Assembly: GCA_022239325.1 (NCBI GenBank) | Contig: JAKOGP010000001.1 | Location: forward strand, 1-64,000 | Source: Flavobacteriaceae bacterium LSUCC0859 | GTDB taxonomy: Bacteria > Bacteroidota > Bacteroidia > Flavobacteriales > Flavobacteriaceae | Direction of reading: 5' to 3' | DNA: 64,000 nucleotides | Part shown: one piece after another, positions 9,922 through 19,300 of the stretch | Layout: every line of letters starts with the position of its first letter | Position numbering within the stretch: position 1 is the first letter of the stretch | Program-made: the position numbers and the translations under genes | Notes under the pieces: generated by a model | The model's database searches: none | Seen by the model: only the letters and a program-made list of their open reading frames with translations | What the model was told of the DNA's origin: nothing

Positions 9922-11505
9922 CTAATCTTTAGACAATGCACCGTTTAGGCTGCGCCAAAGTTTTAATGGGTTTCCGTCCTGCAAAGCCTGGGGTAACATC
10001 TCATTGGCATAATTCTGATAAGAAATGGGTCTGAGCCATCTGCGCATAGCGCTTTCCCCTACCGCTGTAAATCTGGCGTCTGTACTGGCTGGAAAAGGCC
10101 CACCGTGCTGCATAGCAGCACTAACTTCTACACCAGTTGGAACCCCATTAAAAATAAGACGTCCTACCCTTTGCTCTAAGGCTTTAAAAATTCCTGTGTA
10201 CTTTCCGATAGTGGTTTCTGTACCTAACACAGAAGCAGTGAGTTGTCCGTCTATTTCACGGATAAGGGTATGCAGTTCTGCTTCACTCTCTACCCGAACC
10301 ACTACAGATAAAGGACCAAACACCTCCTCGTGTACACGGGGGTACTTTTGAAAAGTAGCCCCATCTATTTCATAAATAGCCCCTATCCCAACATTGGCAT
10401 GCTTGCCTGCTGTAGGAGCTGTCTGTGCCAATAGCTTGGCATGCGCAGCAATTTTTGTAACACCACTGGTATAAGCCTCATGGATTTTGGGATGCAACAT
10501 GCTTGTTGGGGATATCTCAGTGAACGCCATAACCAATTGGTCTATAAAATCTTGCGTATGAGGTCCCTCCAAGCAAAAAATAAGTCCGGGATTGGTGCAA
10601 AACTGTCCAGATCCCAATGTGATAGAACCCGCATAGGTTTTTGCCCATTGGCTGCGACTCTCTATGTTTTCTATGGCTTCTGGCAATACCACTACTGGGT
10701 TTACAGATCCCATTTCTGCAAAAACAGGAATGGGTACTTTTCTAGACTGTGCCAGTTGGTACAAAGCGGTCCCTCCTGCAATACTGCCTGTGAAACCTAC
10801 CCCTTTAATAGCTGGGTCCAGAACCAACTGCTTGCCTAGCTCATAGGTATTACTATTTAAATTAGAAAAGACACCTTCGGGCATCTCTGTATTTTGAGCC
10901 GCTTTAAGTATAGCAGAGGCTACAAGAGCTCCTGTTGCAGCATGCATGGGATGACCCTTAACAACTACCGGACAGCCACAGGCTAGTGCACTAGCGGTGT
11001 CTCCCCCAGCTGTAGAATATGCCAAAGGGAAATTACTAGCTCCAAAAACCACAATGGGCCCAATGGGAATATTCATTTTTCTTAAATCTACCTTGGGTTG
11101 CGGTGTTCTGTTTGGATCTCCTAGATCTATGACAGCTTCTAGGTACTGACCTTTATCTAAAGCCTGAGCAAAAGTCTCTAGCTGGAACAAGGTTCTAGCG
11201 CGTTCTCCCTCTGCCCTTCCCCTGGCTAAACCTGTCTCTTCGCAATATACCTCTAAAAGTGGGTCTCCTAGTGCTAATATTTCAGAAGCAATAGCTCTTA
11301 AAAATGTAGCGCGTTTTTTTAAGGATAACGACTGAAAAGGGGCAAAGGCAGCTGCTGCCTTTTGGGTAGCCAAAGAGGCTTCTTCGGGAGTAGCGTTGGC
11401 AAAGCTCCAAGGCGTTGGCTGGTTAGTAATTGGGTTAAAAGTCCTAAATTCAGTAGTTCCTTTTCTGCTGTAGGTAGTACCTATTAAATGATCCGTATGT
11501 AGCAT
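9922..11505 (-). CDS. Aldehyde dehydrogenase, probable alpha-ketoglutaric semialdehyde dehydrogenase
   Basis: A 527-residue NAD(P)-dependent aldehyde dehydrogenase. The general base is Glu264 (FAEMGSVNP) and the nucleophile Cys303 (GSGQFCTNPG), with the cofactor-site VVFGASNFPLAYS. The sequence style (CTNPG, EMGSVNPV) is that of 2,5-dioxovalerate/alpha-ketoglutaric semialdehyde dehydrogenases, which carry out the last step of hydroxyproline breakdown and yield 2-oxoglutarate. The frame is open to 11601, but that would overlap the upstream gene; the Met at 11505 (MLHTDHLIG) leaves a 10-base gap and matches family N-termini. The substrate is inferred from the neighbouring epimerase and DapA-family genes. 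Confidence 0.85.
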   Translation of the reverse strand: MLHTDHLIGTTYSRKGTTEFRTFNPITNQPTPWSFANATPEEASLATQKAAAAFAPFQSLSLKKRATFLRAIASEILALGDPLLEVYCEETGLARGRAEGERARTLFQLETFAQALDKGQYLEAVIDLGDPNRTPQPKVDLRKMNIPIGPIVVFGASNFPLAYSTAGGDTASALACGCPVVVKGHPMHAATGALVASAILKAAQNTEMPEGVFSNLNSNTYELGKQLVLDPAIKGVGFTGSIAGGTALYQLAQSRKVPIPVFAEMGSVNPVVVLPEAIENIESRSQWAKTYAGSITLGSGQFCTNPGLIFCLEGPHTQDFIDQLVMAFTEISPTSMLHPKIHEAYTSGVTKIAAHAKLLAQTAPTAGKHANVGIGAIYEIDGATFQKYPRVHEEVFGPLSVVVRVESEAELHTLIREIDGQLTASVLGTETTIGKYTGIFKALEQRVGRLIFNGVPTGVEVSAAMQHGGPFPASTDARFTAVGESAMRRWLRPISYQNYANEMLPQALQDGNPLKLWRSLNGALSKD

Positions 11506-11515
11506 GGTAGGGAGA

Positions 11516-12433
11516 TTACAATAAAGATTTATATTCTGGCAAAGAAGGTCTATTAGAAAGCGCATGCGTAATAATCTGTGACACCCTTTCTCTCTCCGCA
11601 CCAGACAAAGGCATTCTAGGAAGTCTCACATATTCAGACCCAATTCCGGTGGCCACCTCTGCCATTTTAATATTTTGCACCAACTGAGGGTTTATGTCCA
11701 ACTCCAAGAGCGGCATAAACCACTGATATAATTTGGTGGCCTCTGCCAAACGCCCAGCCTTAGCCAAGGCATATATAGCTACTGTTTCTTGGGGAAAAGC
11801 GCAAACCAAGCCTGCCACCCAGCCTTGAGCGCCTAATAAAAGACTCTCTAGGGCTAGGGTGTCTACCCCTGAGAGAATTTTTAAACGGTCTCCAAAGGCA
11901 TTTTGCAATCTTATGATATTAGTGGTGTCTCTAGTAGACTCTTTTACAGCTTGTATCTGGGGAGATTTTAATAAGGTCTCAAACATATCTAAGTTTACCT
12001 CAATTCCATAGTCTACCGGGTTATTATATACCATAATTGGAAGGTCTGTAGCTCCAGCTACAGCTAAAAAATAGGCCATAGTTTCTGCCGCGGTAGCTTT
12101 GTATCTCATAGGTGGCAACATCATGAGACCTTGAGCACCTGCTTGCTGTGCTGCATGAGCAGCCGCAACTGCGCCCTTGGTAGTTTGTTCTGCAATATTG
12201 ATAATTACAGGCACTTTTCCCGCACTGAGTTTTACGGTATGCCTAACTAAAATATCCTTTTCCTCTACACTCAAGGTACTGGCCTCTCCTAAAGTGCCTC
12301 CTAAAATAATACCGTGCACCCCAGCGGCTAGCTGAGCTTCTATATTTTTGGAAAATAAATGAAGGTCTAGTTGGTCCTCCGGGGTGAACTTAGTGGTTAC
12401 TGCTGGCATAACGCCCTTCCATTCTAAAGTCAT
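11516..12433 (-). CDS. DapA-family lyase, probable 1-pyrroline-4-hydroxy-2-carboxylate deaminase
   Basis: A 305-residue TIM-barrel protein of the dihydrodipicolinate synthase/N-acetylneuraminate lyase family. The Schiff-base Lys164 (QAVKESTRDT), Tyr136 (IMVYNNP) and the GGTLGEAS loop are present. In this neighbourhood the likely role is deamination of 1-pyrroline-4-hydroxy-2-carboxylate to alpha-ketoglutaric semialdehyde, the substrate of the next gene's product. True dihydrodipicolinate synthase is less likely given the context. The Met at 12433 (MTLEWKGVMPAVTTKF) is preferred over 12472, since the extra 13 residues match nothing in the family. It is the first gene of the hydroxyproline run; no regulator or D-hydroxyproline oxidase gene is adjacent. 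Confidence 0.8.
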   Translation of the reverse strand: MTLEWKGVMPAVTTKFTPEDQLDLHLFSKNIEAQLAAGVHGIILGGTLGEASTLSVEEKDILVRHTVKLSAGKVPVIINIAEQTTKGAVAAAHAAQQAGAQGLMMLPPMRYKATAAETMAYFLAVAGATDLPIMVYNNPVDYGIEVNLDMFETLLKSPQIQAVKESTRDTTNIIRLQNAFGDRLKILSGVDTLALESLLLGAQGWVAGLVCAFPQETVAIYALAKAGRLAEATKLYQWFMPLLELDINPQLVQNIKMAEVATGIGSEYVRLPRMPLSGAERERVSQIITHALSNRPSLPEYKSLL

Positions 12434-12592
12434 TGGTTTGGTCTTTGTTTGATTTCTAAAAATACAAAACACAAGATATAAATTTAGGAATTGACTCAGA
12501 TAAATATGTGGGTATTAATAATTCCTTAAAAAAAGTCTTCCTTATCCTTATTTTATTATTTTAGGGGCTCTTAAATAATTAAACATAATTTC

Positions 12593-14131
12593 ATGAGAAA
12601 AATAAGTTTATTGGCTTTGTTACTGGCTGGAGCCAGTCTACAAGCTCAAAAAAAAGACCAGGTAGCAGACCCTATCCCTTATGCAAAAACCATTACCGAA
12701 GGAGAATTAAAAGAGCATCTTTACATTTATGCTTCAGATGAGTTTGAGGGACGAGAGACAGGAGAGCCAGGTCAGAAAATGGCTGTGGATTACATAAAAA
12801 AGCAATATGTAGCCCTTGGAATTCCTGCTGCTAAAGGTGGGGATCACTACTTCCAGCCCATAGCCTTAGAAGTGAAGAAAATACCTACTGGAAACATAGA
12901 TTTTGCTGGTAAAAGTCTAGAAAACGGTGCAGGATTTATGACCTTTAATTCATTTGAAAGTGAGGTAGATTCTTTTGTTTATGCTGGTTTTGGTATAGAA
13001 GAAGGGGACTATTCAGATTATGATGGTATAGAGGTTAGCGGTAAAGTAGTTTTAGTAAAGTCTGGAGAACCTACAGACGCTAACGGAAACTTTGTATTGT
13101 CTGGAAATAAAGAAGCCTCTAAATGGAGTAATATTTCGGAGGCTATGTCTAAAAGAGCAGCCCTAGCCAAGGAAAAAGGAGCCCTAGCTATTTTAGTTTT
13201 TGACCAAGCTAATTTTGATCGCTACCAAAGAAGATTTAACTATATGAAATCCAATGACAGTGGTAGCATGGGCATTAAAGCTCTTTCTAAAGAGTCCTTA
13301 CCCACATTTATTTTGAATACTGATTTGGCCAATGAATTGGTGGAAAATATCTCTGAAGATATGAAACCAAGAACCATAGAAACCCCCATTTCTTTTTCTA
13401 TACAAAGTGCCAATAAAGAGGTTCAGTCAGAAAACGTTGTGGCGCTACTCAAAGGATCTGAACTTCCTGAGGAGTACATTGTTATTTCTTCTCACTTAGA
13501 TCACGTTGGTGTGACCAGCGAGGGAGAAATAAATAATGGTGCAGATGACGATGGCTCTGGAACAGTGGCTCTATTAGAAATTGCAGAGGCATTTAAACAG
13601 GCTGCACTTGAGGGAAAAGGCCCTAAGAGATCTATTGTCTTTTTACATGTAACTGGAGAAGAAAAAGGCCTTTTGGGATCTCAGTACTATACAGATGTAG
13701 ACCCATTATTGCCTTTAGCCAATACGGTAGCTAACCTCAATATAGACATGGTAGGGCGTATAGACCCTAAAAGAGAGGGAGACAGAAATTATGTGTACCT
13801 TATTGGGTCTGATAAATTGAGTACAGAGCTTCATGAACTGTCTGAAGAAGTAAACAAAAAATTCACTGGAATAGAACTAGATTATACGTACAACGACGAG
13901 AATGATCCCAACCGTTTTTATTACAGAAGTGACCACTATAACTTTGCAAAAAATAATATTCCAATCATTTTTTACTTTAATGGGACGCATGACGACTACC
14001 ACAGACCCTCTGACACCCCAGATAAAATTAACTATGATTTATTAGAAAATAGAAGTCGTTTGGTATTTCACACCGCTTGGGAATTGGCCAACCGAGCCAA
14101 CAGGATTAGTGTAGACAAAGCTTCTAAATAA
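12593..14131 (+). CDS. Secreted M28 family zinc aminopeptidase with PA domain
   Basis: A 512-residue protein with a signal peptide (about 1-19, ending SLQAQ). A protease-associated domain occupies roughly residues 115-250 and the catalytic M28 domain the C-terminal half. The zinc-site motifs are visible in order: SHLDHVG (His301, Asp303), GADDDGSG (around 318-321), TGEEKGLLGS, NIDMVGR and RSDHYNF. The family removes N-terminal amino acids from peptides outside the cytoplasm; here probably periplasmic or lipid-bilayer-facing, since no T9SS sorting domain or lipobox is seen. It stands alone, divergent from the hydroxyproline genes, and ends at a strong terminator. Confidence 0.9.
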   Translation: MRKISLLALLLAGASLQAQKKDQVADPIPYAKTITEGELKEHLYIYASDEFEGRETGEPGQKMAVDYIKKQYVALGIPAAKGGDHYFQPIALEVKKIPTGNIDFAGKSLENGAGFMTFNSFESEVDSFVYAGFGIEEGDYSDYDGIEVSGKVVLVKSGEPTDANGNFVLSGNKEASKWSNISEAMSKRAALAKEKGALAILVFDQANFDRYQRRFNYMKSNDSGSMGIKALSKESLPTFILNTDLANELVENISEDMKPRTIETPISFSIQSANKEVQSENVVALLKGSELPEEYIVISSHLDHVGVTSEGEINNGADDDGSGTVALLEIAEAFKQAALEGKGPKRSIVFLHVTGEEKGLLGSQYYTDVDPLLPLANTVANLNIDMVGRIDPKREGDRNYVYLIGSDKLSTELHELSEEVNKKFTGIELDYTYNDENDPNRFYYRSDHYNFAKNNIPIIFYFNGTHDDYHRPSDTPDKINYDLLENRSRLVFHTAWELANRANRISVDKASK

Positions 14132-14150
14132 TCCTACAAGAACTTTTTAA

Positions 14151-14181
14151 AACCCTTGAGTTACACTCAAGGGTTTTTTTT
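14151..14181 (+). terminator. Rho-independent terminator of the M28 peptidase gene
   Basis: A 10-base stem (AACCCTTGAG / CTCAAGGGTT) with a 5-base loop, followed by a T run, starts 20 bases after the stop codon. Confidence 0.9.
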
Positions 14182-14207
14182 GGAGCAGTTTGCTGGAATA
14201 CAGTCCA

Positions 14208-14236
14208 CAAAAAAAGCCTTACTATAAAAGTAAGGC
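14208..14236 (-). terminator. Terminator downstream of tRNA-His
   Basis: On the minus strand an 8-base stem (GCCTTACT / AGTAAGGC) is followed by a run of eight T residues. It begins about 11 bases after the tRNA-His 3' end. Confidence 0.85.
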
Positions 14237-14246
14237 TTTAATTCTG

Positions 14247-14321
14247 GGTGGAAGACCGGGTTCGAACCGGCGACTTCTGGTACCACAAACCAGCGCTCTA
14301 ACCAGCTGAGCTACAACCACC
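14247..14321 (-). tRNA. tRNA-His (GTG anticodon)
   Basis: The minus strand folds as a cloverleaf: D-arm starting GCTC, anticodon stem CTGGT/ACCAG around TTGTGGT with anticodon GTG, and T-arm with TTCGAAC. The extra G at position -1 pairs with C73, the identity mark of tRNA-His. CCA is not encoded. The acceptor stem contains two adjacent U-U oppositions, at 5:68 and 6:67. The rest of the 334-base gap between the flanking protein genes holds two terminators and the tRNA promoter; 14369-14465 shows nothing recognisable. Confidence 0.93.
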
Positions 14322-14336
14322 ATTTGTAAGCGGATG

Positions 14337-14368
14337 CAAATATAAATTAATTAATACACCCAAACCAA
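14337..14368 (-). promoter_or_regulatory. Promoter of tRNA-His
   Basis: On the minus strand a TATATTTG -7 box (14337-14344) is preceded by a TTG -33 element (14366-14368) with a 21-base spacer, the Bacteroidota promoter form. The -7 box ends 16 bases before the tRNA 5' end. Confidence 0.7.
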
Positions 14369-14465
14369 ATAATTGCTTGGTATTTTACAAAAAAATAAAT
14401 GGAATAAACATTGGATATGTCAGGACCAAAATGAAGACCACAACCAAGCTCCAATCCCTTTCTAA

Positions 14466-15185
14466 CTAAATTAAACTATCTAATCTCTCTACAGCCACAG
14501 GACGTTCTGCTGTGAAGCCCTCAGCAGCGGCAACGCCTATAAGTCTTCCTAAATCTTGAGCTCGGTAACGCACACTGTCCAAAAAGTTTTTGGAAGAGAT
14601 GGGCGTTTGAGGGGCGTCACTATTGGGATCATAAAACTGAGAACTGTAGGCTAAAATGGCCTCTTGTTTTTTGTCCATATAATCAGATACATTGATAACA
14701 AAGTCTGGAGTGATATTTTCCCATTGTATGTAGTGATATACCTGTTTCGGGCGCCAAGGCTGCTGGGTTTCTCCCGCTGGGCCTTGAGTCTCTATTTTTA
14801 CAAGGCCACTTAAAAAGCATGCGTCGCTCACCAAAGCACTCCCCTTTCCATGGTCTATATGGCGATCTCTAATTGCATTGCAAAAGACCACCTCTGGTTG
14901 GTACTGTCTTATCTTTGCTATTATTTCTAATTGTAAGGCGGGCGTGTTTTGGAAGAAACCATCTGGAAAATTCATATTTTCTCTTACAGAAACTCCTAAA
15001 ATGTTTGCTGCAGTAGCCGCCTCCTGGTCTCTGATGGCTGCAGATCCCCTACTTCCTAATTCTCCCCTAGTGAGATCTATAATTCCCACTTTTTTTCCTA
15101 AACTAATTTCCTTGGCTATGGTAGCGCCTGCGCCTAATTCTACGTCATCTGGGTGGGCTCCAAAAGCCAAAAGATCTAATTTCAT
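14466..15185 (-). CDS. bshB1: Bacillithiol biosynthesis deacetylase BshB1
   Basis: A 239-residue LmbE/PIG-L fold zinc deacetylase. It removes the acetyl group from N-acetylglucosaminyl-malate to give glucosaminyl-malate, the middle step of bacillithiol synthesis in the cytoplasm. Zinc ligands are His11 and Asp14 (GAHPDD) and His112 in RHIDH. The motif LTRGELGSRG and NFPDGFF are typical of BshB1 rather than general PIG-L proteins, and the length fits. It lies 7 bases behind a PLP trans-sulfuration gene, so both thiol-metabolism genes are probably co-transcribed. The bacillithiol genes bshA and bshC are not in the window. Confidence 0.9.
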   Translation of the reverse strand: MKLDLLAFGAHPDDVELGAGATIAKEISLGKKVGIIDLTRGELGSRGSAAIRDQEAATAANILGVSVRENMNFPDGFFQNTPALQLEIIAKIRQYQPEVVFCNAIRDRHIDHGKGSALVSDACFLSGLVKIETQGPAGETQQPWRPKQVYHYIQWENITPDFVINVSDYMDKKQEAILAYSSQFYDPNSDAPQTPISSKNFLDSVRYRAQDLGRLIGVAAAEGFTAERPVAVERLDSLI

Positions 15186-15192
15186 ATGTGGT

Positions 15193-16344
15193 TTAGCTTA
15201 TGGCTGCTATGGCCTGGTCTATATCTTGCTTTAAATGAATGCTCTCTTCTATACCAACAGAAAAACGAATGAGTCCGTCTGCAATGCCTTGTTTCGCTCT
15301 TTCTTCTGCACCCAATAAAGCATGAGAAGTGAGCGTAGGAGATAAAAGGGTACTCTCTACACCAGCCAAACTCATGGAAGGTTTAATAAGCTGCAAGGCT
15401 TTCTGAAAGGCAGCTGCGTCTAAGCCTTCCTCTAACTCAAAGGAAAGCATGCCACCAAAACCTTTCATTTGGCTTGCTGCTAAAGCGTGATCTGGGTGAG
15501 ACTCCAATCCAGGGTAATACACTTTAGACACCCTGGGGTGGTCTTGCAGATAAAGTGCCATATCCAAGGCATTTTGATTGTGAGCTGCCACACGAATACC
15601 CATGGTTTTTATGGAGCGCTCCAACAACCATACGGTGTAGTCGCTCAGAGAGCCTCCTAAATTTTTAGCCAATCTAAATATTTGATCTATATGGGTCTGA
15701 GAGGCTGCTACAGCACCAGCACAAATGTCTGAATGCCCCCCCATATATTTTGTAGCAGAATGTAGGATAATATCTATTCCAAAGTCTGCAGGATTTTGGT
15801 TTACCGGGCTAGCAAAGGTATTGTCTATCATGCTCACCACACCAGCCTCTTTACTTAAGCTAGCTATTCCTGCTAGGTCTGTGATAGTAAGCAAAGGATT
15901 GGAAGGTGTTTCTATATAGATAAGTTTGGTATTCTTCTGTATAGCGGCTTTAAAATCTGCTATGCCTAAGCCATTCGTAAAAGTGTATTGAATACCAAAA
16001 CGTTCAAATTCTTCCTTTATAAAATTGTAAGTCCCACCATATAGAGTGTTTTGGAGCACTACATGATCTCCTGCGCTTAAAAAAGCAAGCATGGAGGTAC
16101 TTATAGCAGCCATCCCACTACCAAAAATAAGTCCCGCTTCACAGTGTTCCAAACCAGCTATTTTCTTGGCCAAAGCCTCCTGATTTGGGGTATTAAAATA
16201 GCGTGGATATCTTTTGATGTCTACGTCTTCATAGGCATAGGAACTGCTCATATACAGCGGGGAAACCGCCCCCTTGTATATAGGGTCTTCAAGTTCTCCA
16301 AGATGTACACAGCTGGCGTTAAAGGAAAGGTCTTTGTGGTCCAT
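15193..16344 (-). CDS. PLP-dependent trans-sulfuration enzyme (cystathionine gamma-synthase / methionine gamma-lyase family)
   Basis: A 383-residue fold-type I PLP enzyme of the Cys/Met metabolism family. Lys199 in LHSATKYMGGHSD is the PLP lysine and Asp174 in MIDNTFASP binds the pyridine nitrogen; GSGMAAISTSM is the phosphate-binding region. The family includes cystathionine gamma-synthase, beta- and gamma-lyases and O-acetylhomoserine sulfhydrylase, and sequence alone does not separate them safely. Its position directly before bshB1 suggests cysteine or sulfur supply. It is preceded by the cytochrome c assembly gene at 50 bases on the same strand. Confidence 0.88.
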   Translation of the reverse strand: MDHKDLSFNASCVHLGELEDPIYKGAVSPLYMSSSYAYEDVDIKRYPRYFNTPNQEALAKKIAGLEHCEAGLIFGSGMAAISTSMLAFLSAGDHVVLQNTLYGGTYNFIKEEFERFGIQYTFTNGLGIADFKAAIQKNTKLIYIETPSNPLLTITDLAGIASLSKEAGVVSMIDNTFASPVNQNPADFGIDIILHSATKYMGGHSDICAGAVAASQTHIDQIFRLAKNLGGSLSDYTVWLLERSIKTMGIRVAAHNQNALDMALYLQDHPRVSKVYYPGLESHPDHALAASQMKGFGGMLSFELEEGLDAAAFQKALQLIKPSMSLAGVESTLLSPTLTSHALLGAEERAKQGIADGLIRFSVGIEESIHLKQDIDQAIAAIS

Positions 16345-16394
16345 ATGGCTTTGTGGTAAATATTATATAACAATTATTAATAATTTCTAAAATA

Positions 16395-19300
16395 CTATTT
16401 TTTGGCGAATATTTTATTTCTCCAAAAACTTAGACCTCCTAAAATGGCAACACCTAAAACGCAATACCAAATAAAGCTAGGTGTAATTACCTGAGAACCA
16501 CTTGCATAAGAGTGTAAACCAACCAAATAGAAGTTTACTCCAAAATAGGTCATCATAATACTGGCGTAGGCCACTACGCTTAAAAAATTAAACGTCCACC
16601 TGCCCCTGAGGCCAGGAACCAGCCTAGTATGTATCACAAAAGCGTAAATTAATATGGAAATAAGTGCCCAGGTTTCTTTTGGGTCCCAACCCCAGTACCT
16701 ACCCCAACTTTCATTGGCCCATTGGCCTCCTAAAAAGTTTCCTATGGTAAGCATTATTAATCCTACGGTTAGAGATAGCTCATTTATGATGGTAAGCTCC
16801 TTTAGGTTTATGTCCATCCTTTTTTTATTCTTTTCATTGGTTATGACCATCAGAATAAGAGACACCACACCCAATATCATACCTACTGTAAGCGGGCCAT
16901 AACTTCCCACAATTACTGCTACGTGAATCATAAGCCAATAGCTATCTAGAACAGGAACTAAATTAGCTACGGCTGGGTCTACCCAACTTTGATGCGCAAT
17001 CCAAAGCAACATAGAAGTCACAAAAGTAGTAGCTGCAAGGGTTAAATTACTTTTTCTTCCAAAAGCGATACCCATACCCAAGGTAGCCCAGGAGACATAT
17101 AAAATACTCTCATAAGCGTCACTCCAAGGGGCATGGCCAGATATATACCAGCGCATAACCAAACCAGCAGTATGCAGTGCAAAAAGCGACCAGATTACAA
17201 ACTTAAAGCCTGAAATAGCCCCTCTGAGAAATTTTCGATCTTTGAAAATTTGGAACACTAAAAAGAAGAACATCAACAATCCTATAAGTGCGTAGTACCT
17301 ATATAGCTTGTTAAAAATATCTAATTTGTTGTACTGGATTTCTGCTTGAACTTTCTCTGGGGTGGGCATGATCTCACTGCCGTGATTTCTCTGGTTTTGG
17401 GTAAAAGCTTCCAGTAGTTTGTCTGCTTGGGTGTAGTCTCCTGTCTGAACTGCTTTTTCAAGAGTCATTAAGTAAAAAGGTACAGAATTTTTTACAAAAT
17501 TGGCGTACAGACTATCCCCTATCACATAGGCTCCAGACCGGTACTCTACCGCAGAAATCCATTTGTTGTTCTCGTCGTTAAGAAGTGGAAAAATCTTTAC
17601 AATTTCACCCCCTAAAGCACGGTTTAACAGACCCAATCTAAGATCTATGTCCTGAAAATCTTTTTGGAACTTATTTGGATTTGTAGTGGCGTATGCGTCT
17701 TGAAGGTAAGGCGCTAACTTATAATTCATCTCCTTGTTAAAAAAATCTGTAGCTCTTACATATTTTTGCCCCTCAGGTACCTCTAAAATATGTCTTAAAC
17801 TATCGTTTTGCGCCTTCTTATCTAGAGCGATAAATGGGGTATTGTACCAGAGAGCTGGGTTAAGCATCATGGAAAGTAATACCTGGTCTGGGTTTAAGCC
17901 TTCATAAGTGGTTTTAAAACTTAGCTTTCTCAACAACTCTGAAGCAAAGGTATTTATAGGCTTCATTCTGCCTCCGTCATCTTGTATAACTAGCGAACCA
18001 AATTTTTCTGCATGCGCCTTAGCTACGGTGGTATTTTTTAAAGCCGCCATTAAATCTGAGTCAGACACCTGCGCTGCAGGTTCGCTATGAGCGTGATTAG
18101 CTGTTGGGGGGGCGAGGGAGTCTAGAGCGGCATCGGCCTGTTGGCCAAAAGAAGCTGTTCCAAATCCTAGTAAAAGCACCACACTTAGGGCCGCCTTTTT
18201 GGCTTTTAATTTTTCTAGAGCAGCCGCTAAATCTTTAAAGCGGGTTTTTCCGAAGAATAAAATTCCCAATAAGCCAATATACAACAAGAAATAACCAATG
18301 TAGGTAATCCAGGTGCCCCAAAAATCATGACTTACGGAAAGAACAGTTCCCTTTTCGTCTGGGTGAAAACTAGATTGGAAAAATCGGTATCCTTTATGGT
18401 CTAATACATGATTCATATAAATATCATAGTCAAAGGGCCTAGTGTCTTCTACTGTAACCTTGCTCATAAATGAAGCGTAACCTTTCTCTGTACCTGGATA
18501 TTTCTCTGCGATAAAATCATTAAGAGCTACTGAAAAAGGGAGTTCGTATACCTTAGATCCGTAACCTAGCGTAAAATCCAAACCTCCAATAGATACTTTC
18601 TCAGAATAGGAGGCCATCCCTTTGGCTCCTAAGATGCTTATGTTTTTGGTTTCTCCCCCACTACTCACAGCCAGGGTTAGGGCATCTTTGGTTTCTGGGG
18701 TCTGTTCCGACTCTGGAACAGAGACTAAACCGTTTTTCCCTTTTATTGGGAGTTCTGGTATCACAAATTGCATGCCTCCCACATTGTATAAGGAGCGCAA
18801 CTGAAGGGTTTGTACACTGTCTTTGAGTACTGTCCCCTTAAACTGATCTGCCATGCGCATAAAATCTCCCTCAAAAGGGGTTTCTATGGTGTAAGGATCT
18901 TGCTGGGTATTGATGTTTATGGCCCCAGGGGTAGGATTATTTAGGGCAAATAGAATATTGTGAATACTGGTGATTTCTCCGCTTTCTAAAAAGTGATCGT
19001 GACGGTTTCCGTCTCCAGCTTCTACAATTTTTAAAAATTCATTCCCCTCTGGGTCTTCTATGAGGCCTTCTTTAGCACCTTGTTGGAAAGAGACAAAGGA
19101 CACACTAAAAGGCTGCCCATTAAAATCATTGCTCCAAGGTAGAGAACTCATCTGTCCCTCTGGTGTAAATAGGGCTGGGTCTTCTAGGCTTTTTCTCATG
19201 ACTCCCCCGTCTTTTTCTCCGTCTACAAAAAGAGAAATATAAGTTTTATCGGAGTAGAATATTTTTTCAGATTCCCCTTCTCTAATAGGCATCATGCCTT

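Noticed and set aside
10441-10839. Plus-strand frames opposite the aldehyde dehydrogenase gene
   Set aside because: The dehydrogenase has catalytic residues and full family length; the opposite frames have no motifs.
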